Notes: generated from the sequence alone by a model not told the origin. 64,000 nt of DNA from Halorubrum aquaticum (GCF_900113615.1 NZ_FOPZ01000004.1:62001-126000), one strand, 5' to 3'. Counted from the stretch's first letter, positions 34,879 to 44,709 are shown. Numbers and translations are program-made.

Positions 34879-35988
34879 ATGGGACTGGAAGCAGAGATAG
34901 AGGAACTCCGCGAGGAGATCGCCGAGACGCCCTACAACAAGTCCACCGAGGCACACATCGGGCGGCTGAAGGCGAAGCTCGCGGAGAAAAAGGAGAAACT
35001 GGAGAACCAGTCCTCCGCCGGCGGCGGCCACGGCTACGCCGTCGAGAAGCACGGCGACGCCACCGTCGCGCTCGTCGGGTTCCCGAGCGTGGGCAAGTCC
35101 ACGCTGATCAACGCCCTCACCAACGCCGACAGCGAGGTCGGCTCCTACGAGTTCACGACCCTCGACGTCAACCCGGGCATGCTGAAGTATCGCGGCGCGA
35201 ACATCCAGATCCTCGACGTGCCGGGACTGATCGAGGGAGCGGCGGGCGGTCGCGGGGGCGGCAAGGAGGTGCTGTCGGTCGTCCGGACCGCGGACCTGGT
35301 GGTGTTCATGCTCTCGGTGTTCGAGATCGAACAGTACGACCGGCTGAGCGAGGAGCTGTACGCGACCAACATCCGGATCGACGCGGAGCCGCCGAACATC
35401 AACATCCGGAAGACCCACAAGGACGGGATCGGGGTGACGATGAGCGACGACGTGAGCCTCGACGAGGACACCGTCAAGCAGGTGCTCCGCGAGTACGGCT
35501 ACGTCAACGCCAAGGTGACGATCCCACACGACCTCACGATCGACGAGCTCGTCGACGCCGTGATGGACAACCGGGTCTATCTCCCGTCGATGGTCTCGGT
35601 GAACAAGGCCGACCTCATCGACAAGGACTACCTGCCGACCGTCAAGGGGGAGCTTCGCGAGCGCGGTCTCGATCCGGACGACGTGCTCTTCATCTCCGCC
35701 GAGGAGGAGCTCGGACTCGACGGGCTCAAAGAACGGCTCTGGGAGGAGCTCGGGCTCATTCGGATCTACATGGACAAGCCCGGACGCGGCGTCGACTACG
35801 AGGAACCGCTGATACTCTTCGAGGGCGACACCGTCGGCGACGCCTGTGAGAAGATCGGCGGCGAGTTCGACGAGCGGTTCAAGTTCGCGCGCGTGTCCGG
35901 TCCGAGCGCGAAACACGACGACCAGCAGGTCGGGAAGGGCCACGAGCTCGCCGACGAGGACGTGCTCCGGATCGTCGCTCGGAAGTAG
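34879..35988 (+). CDS. DRG-family GTPase
   Basis: A 369-residue developmentally-regulated GTP-binding protein (OBG/DRG clade), a ribosome-associated GTPase. It has the N-terminal helical region (EAEIEELREEIAETPYNKST), G1 GFPSVGKSTLI, G2 EFTTLDVNPG, G3 DVPGLIEGAAGGRGGGKEVL, the S5D2L insertion, G4 NKAD, and a C-terminal TGS domain (MDKPGRGVDYEEPLILFEGD...VGKGHELADEDVLRIV). The length matches archaeal DRG. Confidence 0.95.
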   Translation: MGLEAEIEELREEIAETPYNKSTEAHIGRLKAKLAEKKEKLENQSSAGGGHGYAVEKHGDATVALVGFPSVGKSTLINALTNADSEVGSYEFTTLDVNPGMLKYRGANIQILDVPGLIEGAAGGRGGGKEVLSVVRTADLVVFMLSVFEIEQYDRLSEELYATNIRIDAEPPNINIRKTHKDGIGVTMSDDVSLDEDTVKQVLREYGYVNAKVTIPHDLTIDELVDAVMDNRVYLPSMVSVNKADLIDKDYLPTVKGELRERGLDPDDVLFISAEEELGLDGLKERLWEELGLIRIYMDKPGRGVDYEEPLILFEGDTVGDACEKIGGEFDERFKFARVSGPSAKHDDQQVGKGHELADEDVLRIVARK

Positions 35989-36523
35989 CGAATAGACCGG
36001 ATTCGTGTGTCGTTGCTGACGCGGTTTTAGCTTTCGGAGCCCCAGCCGGGACCGTCCGAATCGAGACACAGGGTCTCGGTGAACACCAGCAAAGCCCCAG
36101 TCGTGAGGGCTCACGGCTTCGCCGTTCGCCAGTCGAGGGCTCCCTCCGGTCGCCCTCGCACGACTCGCGCGACTCGCTGCGCGCTTCAGTCGCTCACTTC
36201 GTTCGCTCCGTCCAGTGCTTACTTCGGCCGCCATCGTCCTCACGACTGCCCCTTTGAGTCCCACCCCACCCCGCGACCGCACCTCATGCCTCCCCAGCCT
36301 CGTCGCCGGACTACGTCCGGCTGCCAGAGGCGCGTAGCGCCTCGCTGCGACTCCCTTCGGTCGTCGCGTCCCTCGCGGGCCGGTCGCGGGCCGGTCGCGG
36401 GCCGAAGGCCCGCTCCCGGGCGCGCCACCGCGACAGAGAACCGAATCAGGTGTCGATGAGGACAGATGGGATCTCGAAGCGACCGACCGAAAGGCGCTTT
36501 TTACGCGGCCGCGACCCTCGCGT
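35989..36523. other. GC-rich spacer without genes
   Basis: About 535 bases separate the DRG and YchF genes. From about 36100 to 36230 the sequence is full of short inverted words (gctcacggcttcgccgttcg; cgcgcgactcgctgcgcgc) typical of haloarchaeal spacer DNA. At 36380-36412 there is a tandem repeat of an 11-base unit (ggtcgcgggcc), and the segment is followed by aaggcccgctcccgggcgcg. A TATA-like gctttttacg lies about 26 bases before the YchF ATG. No gene is called. Confidence 0.5.
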
Positions 36524-37711
36524 ATGATCACGGTCGCTCTGGCGGGGAAGCCGAACGCCGGCAAGTCCACCTTCTACACCGCCGCGACGATGGCCGACGT
36601 CGACGTCGCGAACTACCCGTTCACGACGATCGACGCCAACCGCGGGGTGACGGCCGTCCGAACCGAGTGCCCCTGTCTCGCCCGCGAGGAGCGCTGCGGG
36701 AACGAGCGCTGCCACGACGGGACGCGATACGTCCCGGTCGAACTCCTCGACGTGGCGGGGCTCGTCCCCGGCGCACACGAGGGGAAGGGACTCGGGAACC
36801 AGTTCCTCGACGAGTTGACGAACGCGGACGTCGTGTTGAACGTCGTCGACGCCTCCGGCGGCACGAACCGCGAGGGCGAGCCCGTCGAGGTCGGCAGCCA
36901 CGACCCGGTGGCGGACGTCGACTTCATCGAGGAGGAGATGGACCTCTGGCTCGCCGGCGTGATCGCCGACAACTGGGAGGGCGTCGAGCGGAAGTCGCGC
37001 GCACCGGACTTCGACCTCGACGAGACGCTCACCGAGATGCTCACCGGGGTGGGCGCGACGGAAGCTGACGTGGCAGCGGTGCTCCGTGGGTTGAAGTATC
37101 CCGACGACCCGAAACGCTGGAGCGACGCGGACCGCGAGGCGTTGGCCCGCGAGATCCGCCGGCGGACGAAACCGATGGTCGTCGTCGCGAACAAGGCGGA
37201 CATCGCGCCGCCCGAGAACCTCGACCGGCTCCGCGAGGCGACCGACAAGCCGGTCGTCCCGGCGACGGCCGACGGCGAGCTCGCGCTCCGGCGGGCCGCG
37301 GAGGCGGGCGCGGTGGATTACGATCCCGGCGATACCGACTTCGAGGTGACCGGCGACGTCTCCGACGAGCAGCGCGCCGGGCTCGAGGCGATCGGCGAGG
37401 TGATGGAGCGGTTCGGCGGGACCGGCGTCCAGACCGCGTTGAACGCGGCCGTCTACGACCTGCTCGACCGGATCACGGTCTACCCGGTCCAGGACGCCGG
37501 GAAGTGGACCGACGGGACCGGAAACGTCCTCCCCGACGCGTTCCTGCTGCCCGACGGGGCCACCCCGCCGGACCTCGCGTACGCGGTCCACTCCGACATC
37601 GGCGAGGGGTACCTCCACGCGGTCGATGCCCGATCGAACCGCCGGATCGGCGAGGACCACGCCCTCTCGGAGGGCGACGTGGTGAAGATCGTCTCGACGG
37701 CGGGACCCTGA
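36524..37711 (+). CDS. YchF/OLA1-like GTPase/ATPase
   Basis: A 395-residue translation-associated P-loop NTPase of the OBG/YchF clade. It has G1 GKPNAGKSTFYTAA, a Cys-containing insertion (TECPCLAREERCGNERCHDG) typical of the archaeal form, G3 LLDVAGLVPGAHEGKGLGNQ, G4 VVANKADIAPP, and a C-terminal TGS domain (LPDGATPPDLAYAVHSDIGE...GDVVKIV). Two of the four Cys pairs in the insertion are CPC and CGNERC, suggesting metal or redox binding. It stands alone. Confidence 0.92.
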   Translation: MITVALAGKPNAGKSTFYTAATMADVDVANYPFTTIDANRGVTAVRTECPCLAREERCGNERCHDGTRYVPVELLDVAGLVPGAHEGKGLGNQFLDELTNADVVLNVVDASGGTNREGEPVEVGSHDPVADVDFIEEEMDLWLAGVIADNWEGVERKSRAPDFDLDETLTEMLTGVGATEADVAAVLRGLKYPDDPKRWSDADREALAREIRRRTKPMVVVANKADIAPPENLDRLREATDKPVVPATADGELALRRAAEAGAVDYDPGDTDFEVTGDVSDEQRAGLEAIGEVMERFGGTGVQTALNAAVYDLLDRITVYPVQDAGKWTDGTGNVLPDAFLLPDGATPPDLAYAVHSDIGEGYLHAVDARSNRRIGEDHALSEGDVVKIVSTAGP

Positions 37712-37730
37712 ACGGGGACGGTCGGTCGTC

Positions 37731-39293
37731 CTACTCCGCGGAGATCACGTCGTCGATCCGGAGTATCATCGTCGCCGCCTCGGCGGCGGAATCGACCGCC
37801 TCGCGTTTCACCGCGGCGGGGTCGACGATCCCCTCCTCGAGCGGGTCGCCGACGCGAGCGGTCCGCCCGTCGGCGATGACGCCCGCCCGGCCCTCTCGGT
37901 CGTGGGTCGCCCGGAGGTCGACGAGGGTGTCGATCGGGTCCGCGCCGGCGTTCTCCGCCAGCGTGCGCGGGAGCGCGTCGACGGCGTCCGCGAACACCTC
38001 GATCGCGAGCTGTTTGCGGCCCTCGACCGACGCCGCCGCCCCGCGGAGGTGCGCGGCGATCGCGATCTCGGCCGCGCCGGCTCCGGGGACGGTCCCGCTC
38101 TCGCGGGCGGCGACGACGGCGTCGACCGCGTCGGACACCGCGCGCTCGAGCTCGTCGACGACGTGCTCGGTCGAGCCGCGGACGAGGAGGGTCACCGCGC
38201 GGCTCGCGTCGCCGCCCCGGACGAAGACGAGGTCGTCGCCGTCACTCTCGATCGAGACCGATTCGGCGTGGCCGAGATCGGCCTTCTCGATGTCTTCAAG
38301 AGTTCCGAGTCGCTTCGCGCCAGTCACACGGGCGACATCGGTCGCGTCGGAGGAGCTCACGCTCTCGAACGCGAGGACCCCGGCGTCGGCGAGGAGACCG
38401 GCCACGCGGTCGTCGATCGCCTTCCGACAGACGAGGACGTCGACGCCCGCCTCCGAGAGGGCGTCCGCGTAGCCGCGGAGCTCGTCGTCCTCCGCTTTTA
38501 GCGCCGCGTTGAGCCCGTCGACCGAGGAGATCGTGTACTCCGCGTCGACGTCGCCCTGACGCACCTCGAGTTTCGTCTCGAGGACCGCGACGGACGCGTC
38601 CTCCACGGTTCGGGGCATCCCGTCGTGGACGGATTCCTCCTCGATGACGACCCCGTCGACGAGCTCGGTCGCGGAGGAGCCGGCGCCGGTACGCGGGTGG
38701 ACGTGAATCGAATCGCGGTCGACACCGTCCTCCGTCGCGATACCCTCGACCGCCTCGACGACGAGCTCGGCCAGGTCGCGGGCGGCGACGTCGCCGGTCC
38801 CCTTGCCGGTCATCGACGACTCCGCGACCGACGCGAGGAGTTCCGCTTCCTCATCGACGTCGACCAGCTGCTCGTCGATCGCCTCGCCGGCCAGTCGGGC
38901 AGCCTCGGCGTATCCCTCGACGATCACGGTCGGATGGAGGTCGTCCTCGAGCAAGCTCTCCGCCCGCGAGAGCAGTTCGCCGAGGAGCACGGCCGCGGTG
39001 GTAGTCCCGTCACCCACGGACTCCTCCTGTGATTCCGCCACCTCGACGATCATCTGGGCCGCGGGGTGATCGATGTCCATCCGATCGAGGATCGTCGCGC
39101 CGTCGTTGGTGACGACGACGGTGCCCGTCGAGTCGACGAGCATCTTGTCCATCCCGCGGGGCCCGAGCGTCGTGCGGACGGCCTCGGCGACGGCCTTCCC
39201 CGCGGCGACGTTGGACTCCTGCGCGGCGCGGCCGCGCGTTCGTTCGCTGTCCTCCGAGAGCACGTACAGGGGTTGGTGAGTACGGGATGCCAT
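37731..39293 (-). CDS. Thermosome (group II chaperonin) subunit without GGM tail
   Basis: A 520-residue chaperonin subunit that folds proteins with ATP hydrolysis in a two-ring cage. Conserved parts are [17 protein letters not shown] and [20 protein letters not shown] near the start, [15 protein letters not shown] (nucleotide binding), and [20 protein letters not shown] and [19 protein letters not shown] in the later half. It ends at [13 protein letters not shown] without the Gly-Gly-Met-rich tail of the main subunits, so it resembles the third, divergent haloarchaeal subunit (CCT3-type in Haloferax). The upstream frame to 39518 is intergenic. Confidence 0.93.
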   Translation of the reverse strand: MASRTHQPLYVLSEDSERTRGRAAQESNVAAGKAVAEAVRTTLGPRGMDKMLVDSTGTVVVTNDGATILDRMDIDHPAAQMIVEVAESQEESVGDGTTTAAVLLGELLSRAESLLEDDLHPTVIVEGYAEAARLAGEAIDEQLVDVDEEAELLASVAESSMTGKGTGDVAARDLAELVVEAVEGIATEDGVDRDSIHVHPRTGAGSSATELVDGVVIEEESVHDGMPRTVEDASVAVLETKLEVRQGDVDAEYTISSVDGLNAALKAEDDELRGYADALSEAGVDVLVCRKAIDDRVAGLLADAGVLAFESVSSSDATDVARVTGAKRLGTLEDIEKADLGHAESVSIESDGDDLVFVRGGDASRAVTLLVRGSTEHVVDELERAVSDAVDAVVAARESGTVPGAGAAEIAIAAHLRGAAASVEGRKQLAIEVFADAVDALPRTLAENAGADPIDTLVDLRATHDREGRAGVIADGRTARVGDPLEEGIVDPAAVKREAVDSAAEAATMILRIDDVISAE

Positions 39294-39320
39294 ACGTCGC
39301 GGATATTCGGTCAGCGGTTC

Positions 39321-39330
39321 TATATATACG
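39321..39330 (-). promoter_or_regulatory. Strong TATA box of the thermosome gene
   Basis: The segment tatatatacg lies 28-37 bases upstream of the thermosome ATG (minus strand). It is an unusually consensus-like box in this GC-rich DNA. The same region also lies upstream of the divergent amidohydrolase gene. Confidence 0.6.
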
Positions 39331-39439
39331 TATCGCTCTGATCCAGACGAGATCGCCCGAAGGGAACGGGATAGCGCTCGAACACCGATCTCGTCTGCGA
39401 CCGACAGGCACATGCGACACGCGTGGGATACACACGCGA

Positions 39440-40270
39440 ATGCTCGGGTTGGAACACGACTTCCGGATCGTCGACACCCACGCCTCGCTGGACCCGGACG
39501 AGGCCTCCGTCGCCGCACACGGCCGGGACATCACGCCCGAGCGCCTCGAACGCGAGATGCACCAGGCGGGGATCGTCCGGGCGGTCGCGAGCCCCGGCCG
39601 CCGCGCCTCCGGTCGGAGCTACCTCCGCGCCAACAACGCCGTCGCGCGGCTCTCCGTCGACCGGCCGTTCGTCGCGTTCGCCCGGCTCAACGGCCCGCGT
39701 GACCCCGGGAGCGGTCCCGTCTCCACCGTCCGGAACCTCAGAGCCGAGCGAGACGACCACCACGCCCGCCCCGACGACGTCGAGCAGTACTCCTACGACG
39801 ACCGGTTTCACGGGTTCACGCTCGTGCCGCCGTACGACGGGCTGCCGAACGCGGACGTGCTCGAGCGGTTGGAGGCGGCCGACCTCCCCGTGTTCGTCCA
39901 CGGCGGGAAGCGCTTCCCCCCGGACGCGGTCGAGCGCGAACTGCTCGGCTACGACTTCCCCGTCGTGCTCGCCGGTTTCGGTGGCTATCCGCTCGACACC
40001 GGCCTGATGAACCGGACGCTCGACCTCCTCAGCGAGTACGACCGGCTCTACGTCGACACGAGCGCCGTGCGCTACCGCGAGATCCTCGAACGCGGGGTGT
40101 TGGAACACCCCGACCGCGTGGTGTTCGGCTCCGGCGCGCCCCACGTCCACCCGAACGTCGGCGTGATGGAGGTGTTGACCCTCGACGTCTCCGAGGACCT
40201 GATGCGACGCGTCTTCGCGAAGAACCCGGTCCGGCTCGTCCCCGCGCTCGCCGAGGGCGCTGACGTTTGA
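39440..40270 (+). CDS. Amidohydrolase family protein (TIM-barrel)
   Basis: A 276-residue protein of the amidohydrolase 2 family (PF04909-like). It begins FRIVDTHASLDPD (family D-x-H, with Thr/His), then a barrel with HGFTLVPPYDG, LPVFVHGGKRFPP (the FVHGG site), LYVDTSAVRYREILERGV and VVFGSGAPHVHPN (the D/GSGAP-H region). The metal ligand set is partial, as in decarboxylase-like members. The substrate is unknown. The ATG at 39440 was chosen over a long 5' extension through the intergenic promoter region. Confidence 0.75.
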   Translation: MLGLEHDFRIVDTHASLDPDEASVAAHGRDITPERLEREMHQAGIVRAVASPGRRASGRSYLRANNAVARLSVDRPFVAFARLNGPRDPGSGPVSTVRNLRAERDDHHARPDDVEQYSYDDRFHGFTLVPPYDGLPNADVLERLEAADLPVFVHGGKRFPPDAVERELLGYDFPVVLAGFGGYPLDTGLMNRTLDLLSEYDRLYVDTSAVRYREILERGVLEHPDRVVFGSGAPHVHPNVGVMEVLTLDVSEDLMRRVFAKNPVRLVPALAEGADV

Positions 40271-40336
40271 GGAGGCCGTGACGCGCCGCCGCCCGAAGCG
40301 ACGGCCACTTGTCGCGCCGCCGCCGACCCGACGAGC

Positions 40337-40828
40337 ATGAGCGACGCCGAGTCCGAGCAAGACGCTGATCCGGACGACCACCCAAGCGGGGACGAATCGC
40401 TCGTCGAGATCGTCCACGCGCGCGGCCACGAGAACGTCACCGCCAAACACGCCAGCACCTTCGAGTTCACCGGCGACGACTGGCTTACGCCCGCGGGCGA
40501 CTGTATCGTCGGGGTCGATGCCGACCGAACGCCGCGGGACTTCTCGGCGGAGTTCCGGGAGGCGTGTCAGGACCCGAACGCGACGGTCACGGCGACGATC
40601 ACAGTCGAGGGCGACGGAGGGACCCACACGGAGACGATCGTCGGCCGTGGCGATCCCGGTCTCGCCCTCGTCGACGACCGGTCGATGGTCGGGCGGACGA
40701 GCGAATACACCGACGACGAGCGGACGATCCTGGTCGACGCCGAGACGGCCGCCGCCGGTCTCGACCGAGAACTCGTGGCCGCGCTCGCCGGCGGCGCGGA
40801 CGTGGAGCTACGCTTGGAGGTCCATTGA
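40337..40828 (+). CDS. DUF371 family protein
   Basis: A 163-residue protein of archaeal DUF371: the signature ARGHENVTAKHASTFEFTGD is followed by LTPAGDCIVGVDADRTPRD. The N-terminus is acidic (MSDAESEQDADPDDHPSGDE). The family is archaeal and has no known function. It is convergent with the ThDP-dependent enzyme gene 31 bases away. Confidence 0.85.
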   Translation: MSDAESEQDADPDDHPSGDESLVEIVHARGHENVTAKHASTFEFTGDDWLTPAGDCIVGVDADRTPRDFSAEFREACQDPNATVTATITVEGDGGTHTETIVGRGDPGLALVDDRSMVGRTSEYTDDERTILVDAETAAAGLDRELVAALAGGADVELRLEVH

Positions 40829-40858
40829 CGTCCTCGTCACGCTCATCGGTAGCGGATC

Positions 40859-42439
40859 TCACTCGACGGCCACTTCGACGAGCGACATCTCGTCTCGTGT
40901 GGCGCTCCGGAGCGCCGTGCGGAGCTCCGAAAGCGAGGTGGGTCGATAGCTCTCGATCCCGAAGCTGTCGGCGAACGCGACGAAATCGGGGTTCGTCAGC
41001 TCGGTTCCGAACGAGTCGCCGGTGTGGGCGACCTGTTTCTCCGAGATGAGTCCGTAGTCGTCGTCGGTGAACAGCAGTATCGTGAACGAACAGCCCATGC
41101 GCGTCGCCGTCTCGATCTCGGCGGCGTTCATCAGGAATCCCCCGTCACCCGTCGCCGCAACGACGTTCGAGTCGACCGCGAGGTCGGCCGCGACACCGCC
41201 CGGGACGGCGATCCCCATCGAGGCGAACCCGTTCGAGACGAGACACGTGTTGGGCTCGTAGGTCGGGTAGTTCGCCGCGATGGCCATCTTATGGCTGCCG
41301 ACGTCCGAGACGAGCACGTCTTCGGGCGCCATCACCTCCCGTAACACCGGAAGCACCGACCGGACGGTGAACGGCGGGTCGGCGGTCAGCTCGCGGTCGA
41401 CGTCCGCGGCGATCCGATCGCGGTACTCCCGATACCAGCCGGAGTCGAACGAGAGGTCCTCGTCGCGATACCAGTCGAGGAGGGACCCGAGCGTCCGTTC
41501 GATGTCCGCGACGACTTCGATGTCGGGGTCGTACGCCTCGTACACCTCCGCGGGTTCGCTGTCGACGTGGACGAGCGGGGTTCCGTCGCCGTGCCAAGCG
41601 CCGGGGTCGTGTTCGGCGATGTCGTAGCCGACGGTGACGACGAGGTCGGACGCCGCGATCGCCCGGGTCGGTTCGTCGTTCGACCCCGAATCGAGCGTCA
41701 TCAGCGAGCGCTCGTCCGCGTCGGAGACCGCGCCCTTCCCCATGTACGTCGACACGACCGGGACGTCGGTGGCGTCGACGAACTCCCTGAGCCGCGTCGA
41801 GGCGTGCGTGCGGACGGCGCCGTTGCCGGCGACGAGTATCGGCCTGTCCGCGTCCCGGAGCGCCGCTTTCACCCGATCGAGCGTGTCCGGGTTGGGTGCG
41901 GCGAACGGCACCCGCTCACCGGGGTCCATCGGTCGCGTCGCGGTCTCCGCTGCCGCCACGTCCTCGGGGAGTTCGAGGTGCGTGGCGCCGGGCTTCTCGT
42001 ACTGTGCGATCTTGAACGCCTTCCTGACCGACTCGTGGACGATGTCCGGGCTGTCGAGCTGGGTGTTCCACTTGGTCACGGGATCGAACATCCGGAGGAC
42101 GTCGATCGCCTGATGGCTCTCCTGGTGGAGCCGCTCGAGCCCGCCCTGTGCGGTGATCGCCACCAGCGGGCTCTTGTCGAGGTGGGCGTCGGCGACGCCG
42201 GTCAGGAGGTTCGTCGCGCCGGGACCGAGCGTGGCGAGACAGACCCCCGCGTCCCCCGTGAGCCGTCCGTGGACGTCGGCCATGAACGCCGCACCCTGTT
42301 CGTGGCGGACGGGGACGAACGTGACCGACGAGTCGCGCAACGAGAACAGCAGGTCCTCCATCTCCTCGCCGGGCAGCCCGTAGACGCGTTCGACGCCCTC
42401 CCGTTCGAGACAGGCGACGAGCAGGTCGGCGACCTTCAT
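40859..42439 (-). CDS. Acetolactate synthase-like ThDP-dependent enzyme
   Basis: A 526-residue thiamine-diphosphate enzyme of the acetolactate synthase large subunit/pyruvate oxidase superfamily. The N-terminal domain has YGLPGEEMEDLLFSL and RHEQGAAFMADVHGRLTG with the catalytic Glu; the C-terminal domain has VVAATGDGGFLMNAAEIETA followed by LFTDDDYGLISE. The usual GDG-x26-NN motif has Asp in place of Asn, as in some decarboxylase/oxidase-like members. It is one base from the upstream aldehyde dehydrogenase (TGATG overlap), so the pair may decarboxylate an acyl group and oxidise the aldehyde. Chain reaction is inference. Confidence 0.88.
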   Translation of the reverse strand: MKVADLLVACLEREGVERVYGLPGEEMEDLLFSLRDSSVTFVPVRHEQGAAFMADVHGRLTGDAGVCLATLGPGATNLLTGVADAHLDKSPLVAITAQGGLERLHQESHQAIDVLRMFDPVTKWNTQLDSPDIVHESVRKAFKIAQYEKPGATHLELPEDVAAAETATRPMDPGERVPFAAPNPDTLDRVKAALRDADRPILVAGNGAVRTHASTRLREFVDATDVPVVSTYMGKGAVSDADERSLMTLDSGSNDEPTRAIAASDLVVTVGYDIAEHDPGAWHGDGTPLVHVDSEPAEVYEAYDPDIEVVADIERTLGSLLDWYRDEDLSFDSGWYREYRDRIAADVDRELTADPPFTVRSVLPVLREVMAPEDVLVSDVGSHKMAIAANYPTYEPNTCLVSNGFASMGIAVPGGVAADLAVDSNVVAATGDGGFLMNAAEIETATRMGCSFTILLFTDDDYGLISEKQVAHTGDSFGTELTNPDFVAFADSFGIESYRPTSLSELRTALRSATRDEMSLVEVAVE

Positions 42440-43800
42440 CACTCCACCCACACCGTCTTGCGGTTGACGAACTCGCGGATGCCGGCGCCGGCGAGCTCGC
42501 GGCCGTACCCCGAGTCGTTGACGCCGCCGAAGGGGACCCGCGGGTCGGACTTGACGAGCTGGTTGACGTACACGCAGCCCGCGTCGATCCGGCCGGCGAC
42601 GCGTTCGCCCCGGTCGCGGTCCTCGGTCCAGACGCTCGCACCCAACCCGAACTCGGTGTCGTTCGCGAGTTCGACCGCGCTCGACTCGTCGGCGACCTCG
42701 TACACCGCCGCGACGGGACCGAACGTCTCCTCGCTGTCGACCGGACATCCCTCGGGCACGTCGGTCAGTATCGTCGGCGGGTAGAACGCCCCCGCACGGT
42801 CGAGCGGTTCGCCGCCGGTGACGACCGTCGCCCCCGCGTCGACGCTCGCCGTGACCTGGTCGTGGAGGTCCGACAGCAACTCCGGCCGCGCCTGCGGGCC
42901 GAGGTCGGTTCCGTCGTCCATCGGGTCACCGACGACGAGCGACTCGAACTCGTCAGTGAAGCGACGGAGGAACTCGTCGTAGACGTCCGTGTGGACGACG
43001 AACCGCTTGGCCGCGATACAGGACTGGCCGCCGTTCTGGTTGCGCGCCCACGCGCCGGTCTCGGCCGCGGCGGCGACGTCGGCGTCGTCGAGGACGACGA
43101 ACGGGTCGCTCCCGCCGAGTTCGAGGACCGTCTTCTTGAGGTGGTCGCCGGCGGTCGCCGCGACCGCTCGACCCGCCGGACCGCTCCCGGTCACCGTCGC
43201 CGCTCGAACGCGGTCGTCGGCGAGGACGGGTTCGACGCGCTCGGAGGGGATCAGAAGCGACTGGAACACGCCCTCGGGGTAGCCCGCGTCGCGGAACACC
43301 GACTCGATCGCGAGCGCGCACCCCGGCACGTTCGACGCGTGTTTGAGCAGTCCGACGTTGCCGGCCGTGAGGGACGGCGCGGCGAACCGGAACACCTGCC
43401 AGAACGGGAAGTTCCAGGGCATGACCGCCAGTACCGGCCCCAGCGGCTCGTGGACCGTCTTCGCGGACGACCCCGGCGGACTGGGGTGGTGGTCGGCCCC
43501 CAGGTAGGCGCTCGCGTGTTCGGCGTAGTGGTCACAGCACAGCGCGCACTTCTCGACCTCCGCGACCGCCTGCTCGACCGGTTTCCCCATCTCACGAGTC
43601 ATCGTCTCGGCGTACTCGCCCTCGTTTTCCCGGAGGGTATCGGCCACGGACTCCAGAAGCCGTTCCCGGTCGCGCATCGGTCGTTCGCGCCAGTCCTCGA
43701 AGTCGACGCTCGCCCGTTCGAGGGCGTCGTCGACCTCGTGTTCCGTGTGCGCATCGTAGGAGTCGACCCGCTCGCCCGTCGCGGGATTGACGGCGTCCAT
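42439..43800 (-). CDS. Aldehyde dehydrogenase (succinate-semialdehyde dehydrogenase-like)
   Basis: A 453-residue NAD(P)-dependent aldehyde dehydrogenase. Motifs: VMPWNFPFWQVFRFAAP, the GNVGLLKHASN cofactor loop, TVTGSGPAGRAVA, VLELGGSDPFVVLDDAD (general-base Glu) and NQNGGQSCIAAKRFVVH (catalytic Cys). The sequence most resembles GabD-type succinate-semialdehyde dehydrogenases. The start at 43798-43800 is the ATG of MDAVNPATGERVDSYDAHTE; the frame upstream is not part of the family. It overlaps the ThDP gene by one base. Confidence 0.9.
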   Translation of the reverse strand: MDAVNPATGERVDSYDAHTEHEVDDALERASVDFEDWRERPMRDRERLLESVADTLRENEGEYAETMTREMGKPVEQAVAEVEKCALCCDHYAEHASAYLGADHHPSPPGSSAKTVHEPLGPVLAVMPWNFPFWQVFRFAAPSLTAGNVGLLKHASNVPGCALAIESVFRDAGYPEGVFQSLLIPSERVEPVLADDRVRAATVTGSGPAGRAVAATAGDHLKKTVLELGGSDPFVVLDDADVAAAAETGAWARNQNGGQSCIAAKRFVVHTDVYDEFLRRFTDEFESLVVGDPMDDGTDLGPQARPELLSDLHDQVTASVDAGATVVTGGEPLDRAGAFYPPTILTDVPEGCPVDSEETFGPVAAVYEVADESSAVELANDTEFGLGASVWTEDRDRGERVAGRIDAGCVYVNQLVKSDPRVPFGGVNDSGYGRELAGAGIREFVNRKTVWVE

Positions 43801-43963
43801 GGCTCCGATACGAGGAAGCGACCTATAGTTAGGTGTCTGATATTCCGTCTCCGGCTTCGAAGCGGGCAGTTCTCGGGACGCGTCCGCTCGTTCGACGGTG
43901 ACGGTCAGGAGTATACCCAGGAGCAACCACACCGTTATCCGAGTCGATCTCCTATTAGGATAT

Positions 43964-44296
43964 ATGACAGATGACGGACAGAGTTTGGACGAGAACACGG
44001 ATGATGAAGGGGGACGCCAGCCGGACCGGAAGCGAGAGGAGGAACGTGACCGCGACCGTGAAGACGAGCCAGTAGCCGGCGATCCCGATAGGCGGCTCGG
44101 TGAACTCGATGCTGGGCTCGAAACCCAGGAATATCCGACCACGACGAACCAGTTGGTCGAGGCCTATGGCGACTACGATATCGAAACACGGGACGGGACG
44201 AGATCTCTCAATGGAGTGCTTGCCTCGAGTGACGACCAAACGTTCGTCTCCGCCGATGACGTTCGCAACCGGATACTGGGACTGATACATCGGTGA
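43964..44296 (+). CDS. DUF5789 family protein (copy 2)
   Basis: A 110-residue protein sharing the family core QEYPTTTNQLVEAYGDYDIE and TFVSADDVRNRILGLIHR with the gene at 10146-10466. The N-terminal third is a highly charged Arg/Asp/Glu tract (REEERDRDREDEPVAGDPDR). An AT-rich ttaggatat precedes the ATG closely. Function unknown. Confidence 0.75.
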   Translation: MTDDGQSLDENTDDEGGRQPDRKREEERDRDREDEPVAGDPDRRLGELDAGLETQEYPTTTNQLVEAYGDYDIETRDGTRSLNGVLASSDDQTFVSADDVRNRILGLIHR

Positions 44297-44427
44297 GATG
44301 CGTTCCAGTGACGAACTGGAGCGTTTCGATCATCGGACTACTTTGAGGAGATCTCGGGAACCTCGACGGTACGTGATCGGTTTCGGATCGAGGTGTTCGT
44401 GAAACGTCGACTGATCGATGCGATCAG

Positions 44428-44709
44428 TTACTCCACGTCCATGTCCTGGGCGTGTAGTCGTGCGCCTTTGAGGACCTGTTCGGCCGCCATGTCCAACGTG
44501 ACGTCGTCGCCATCCGCGTTCTCATAGAGGTACCGGATCGGAACCGATCCGAGGGTCGAATGAGACACTTCGAAAGACCTGTCGCCGGAGTAGTGCCTGT
44601 ATGAATACTCGCCGGAGGAAGTGCGGGTAATCAACATGAATTCGTCTTTAGCACCCAACGACTCCAGGTCAGCAAGCGCACTCTCTTTCGATGACTCGAA
44701 TTCGGACAT
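44428..44709 (-). CDS. Small haloarchaeal protein of unknown function
   Basis: A 93-residue soluble protein: MSEFESSKESALADLESLGA, then EFMLITRTSSGEYSYRHYSG and VPIRYLYENADGDDVTLDMA. The predicted alpha/beta pattern with an acidic surface is haloarchaeal, but I do not recognise a domain. A GTG at 44727 is in frame; the ATG is preferred. Confidence 0.55.
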   Translation of the reverse strand: MSEFESSKESALADLESLGAKDEFMLITRTSSGEYSYRHYSGDRSFEVSHSTLGSVPIRYLYENADGDDVTLDMAAEQVLKGARLHAQDMDVE

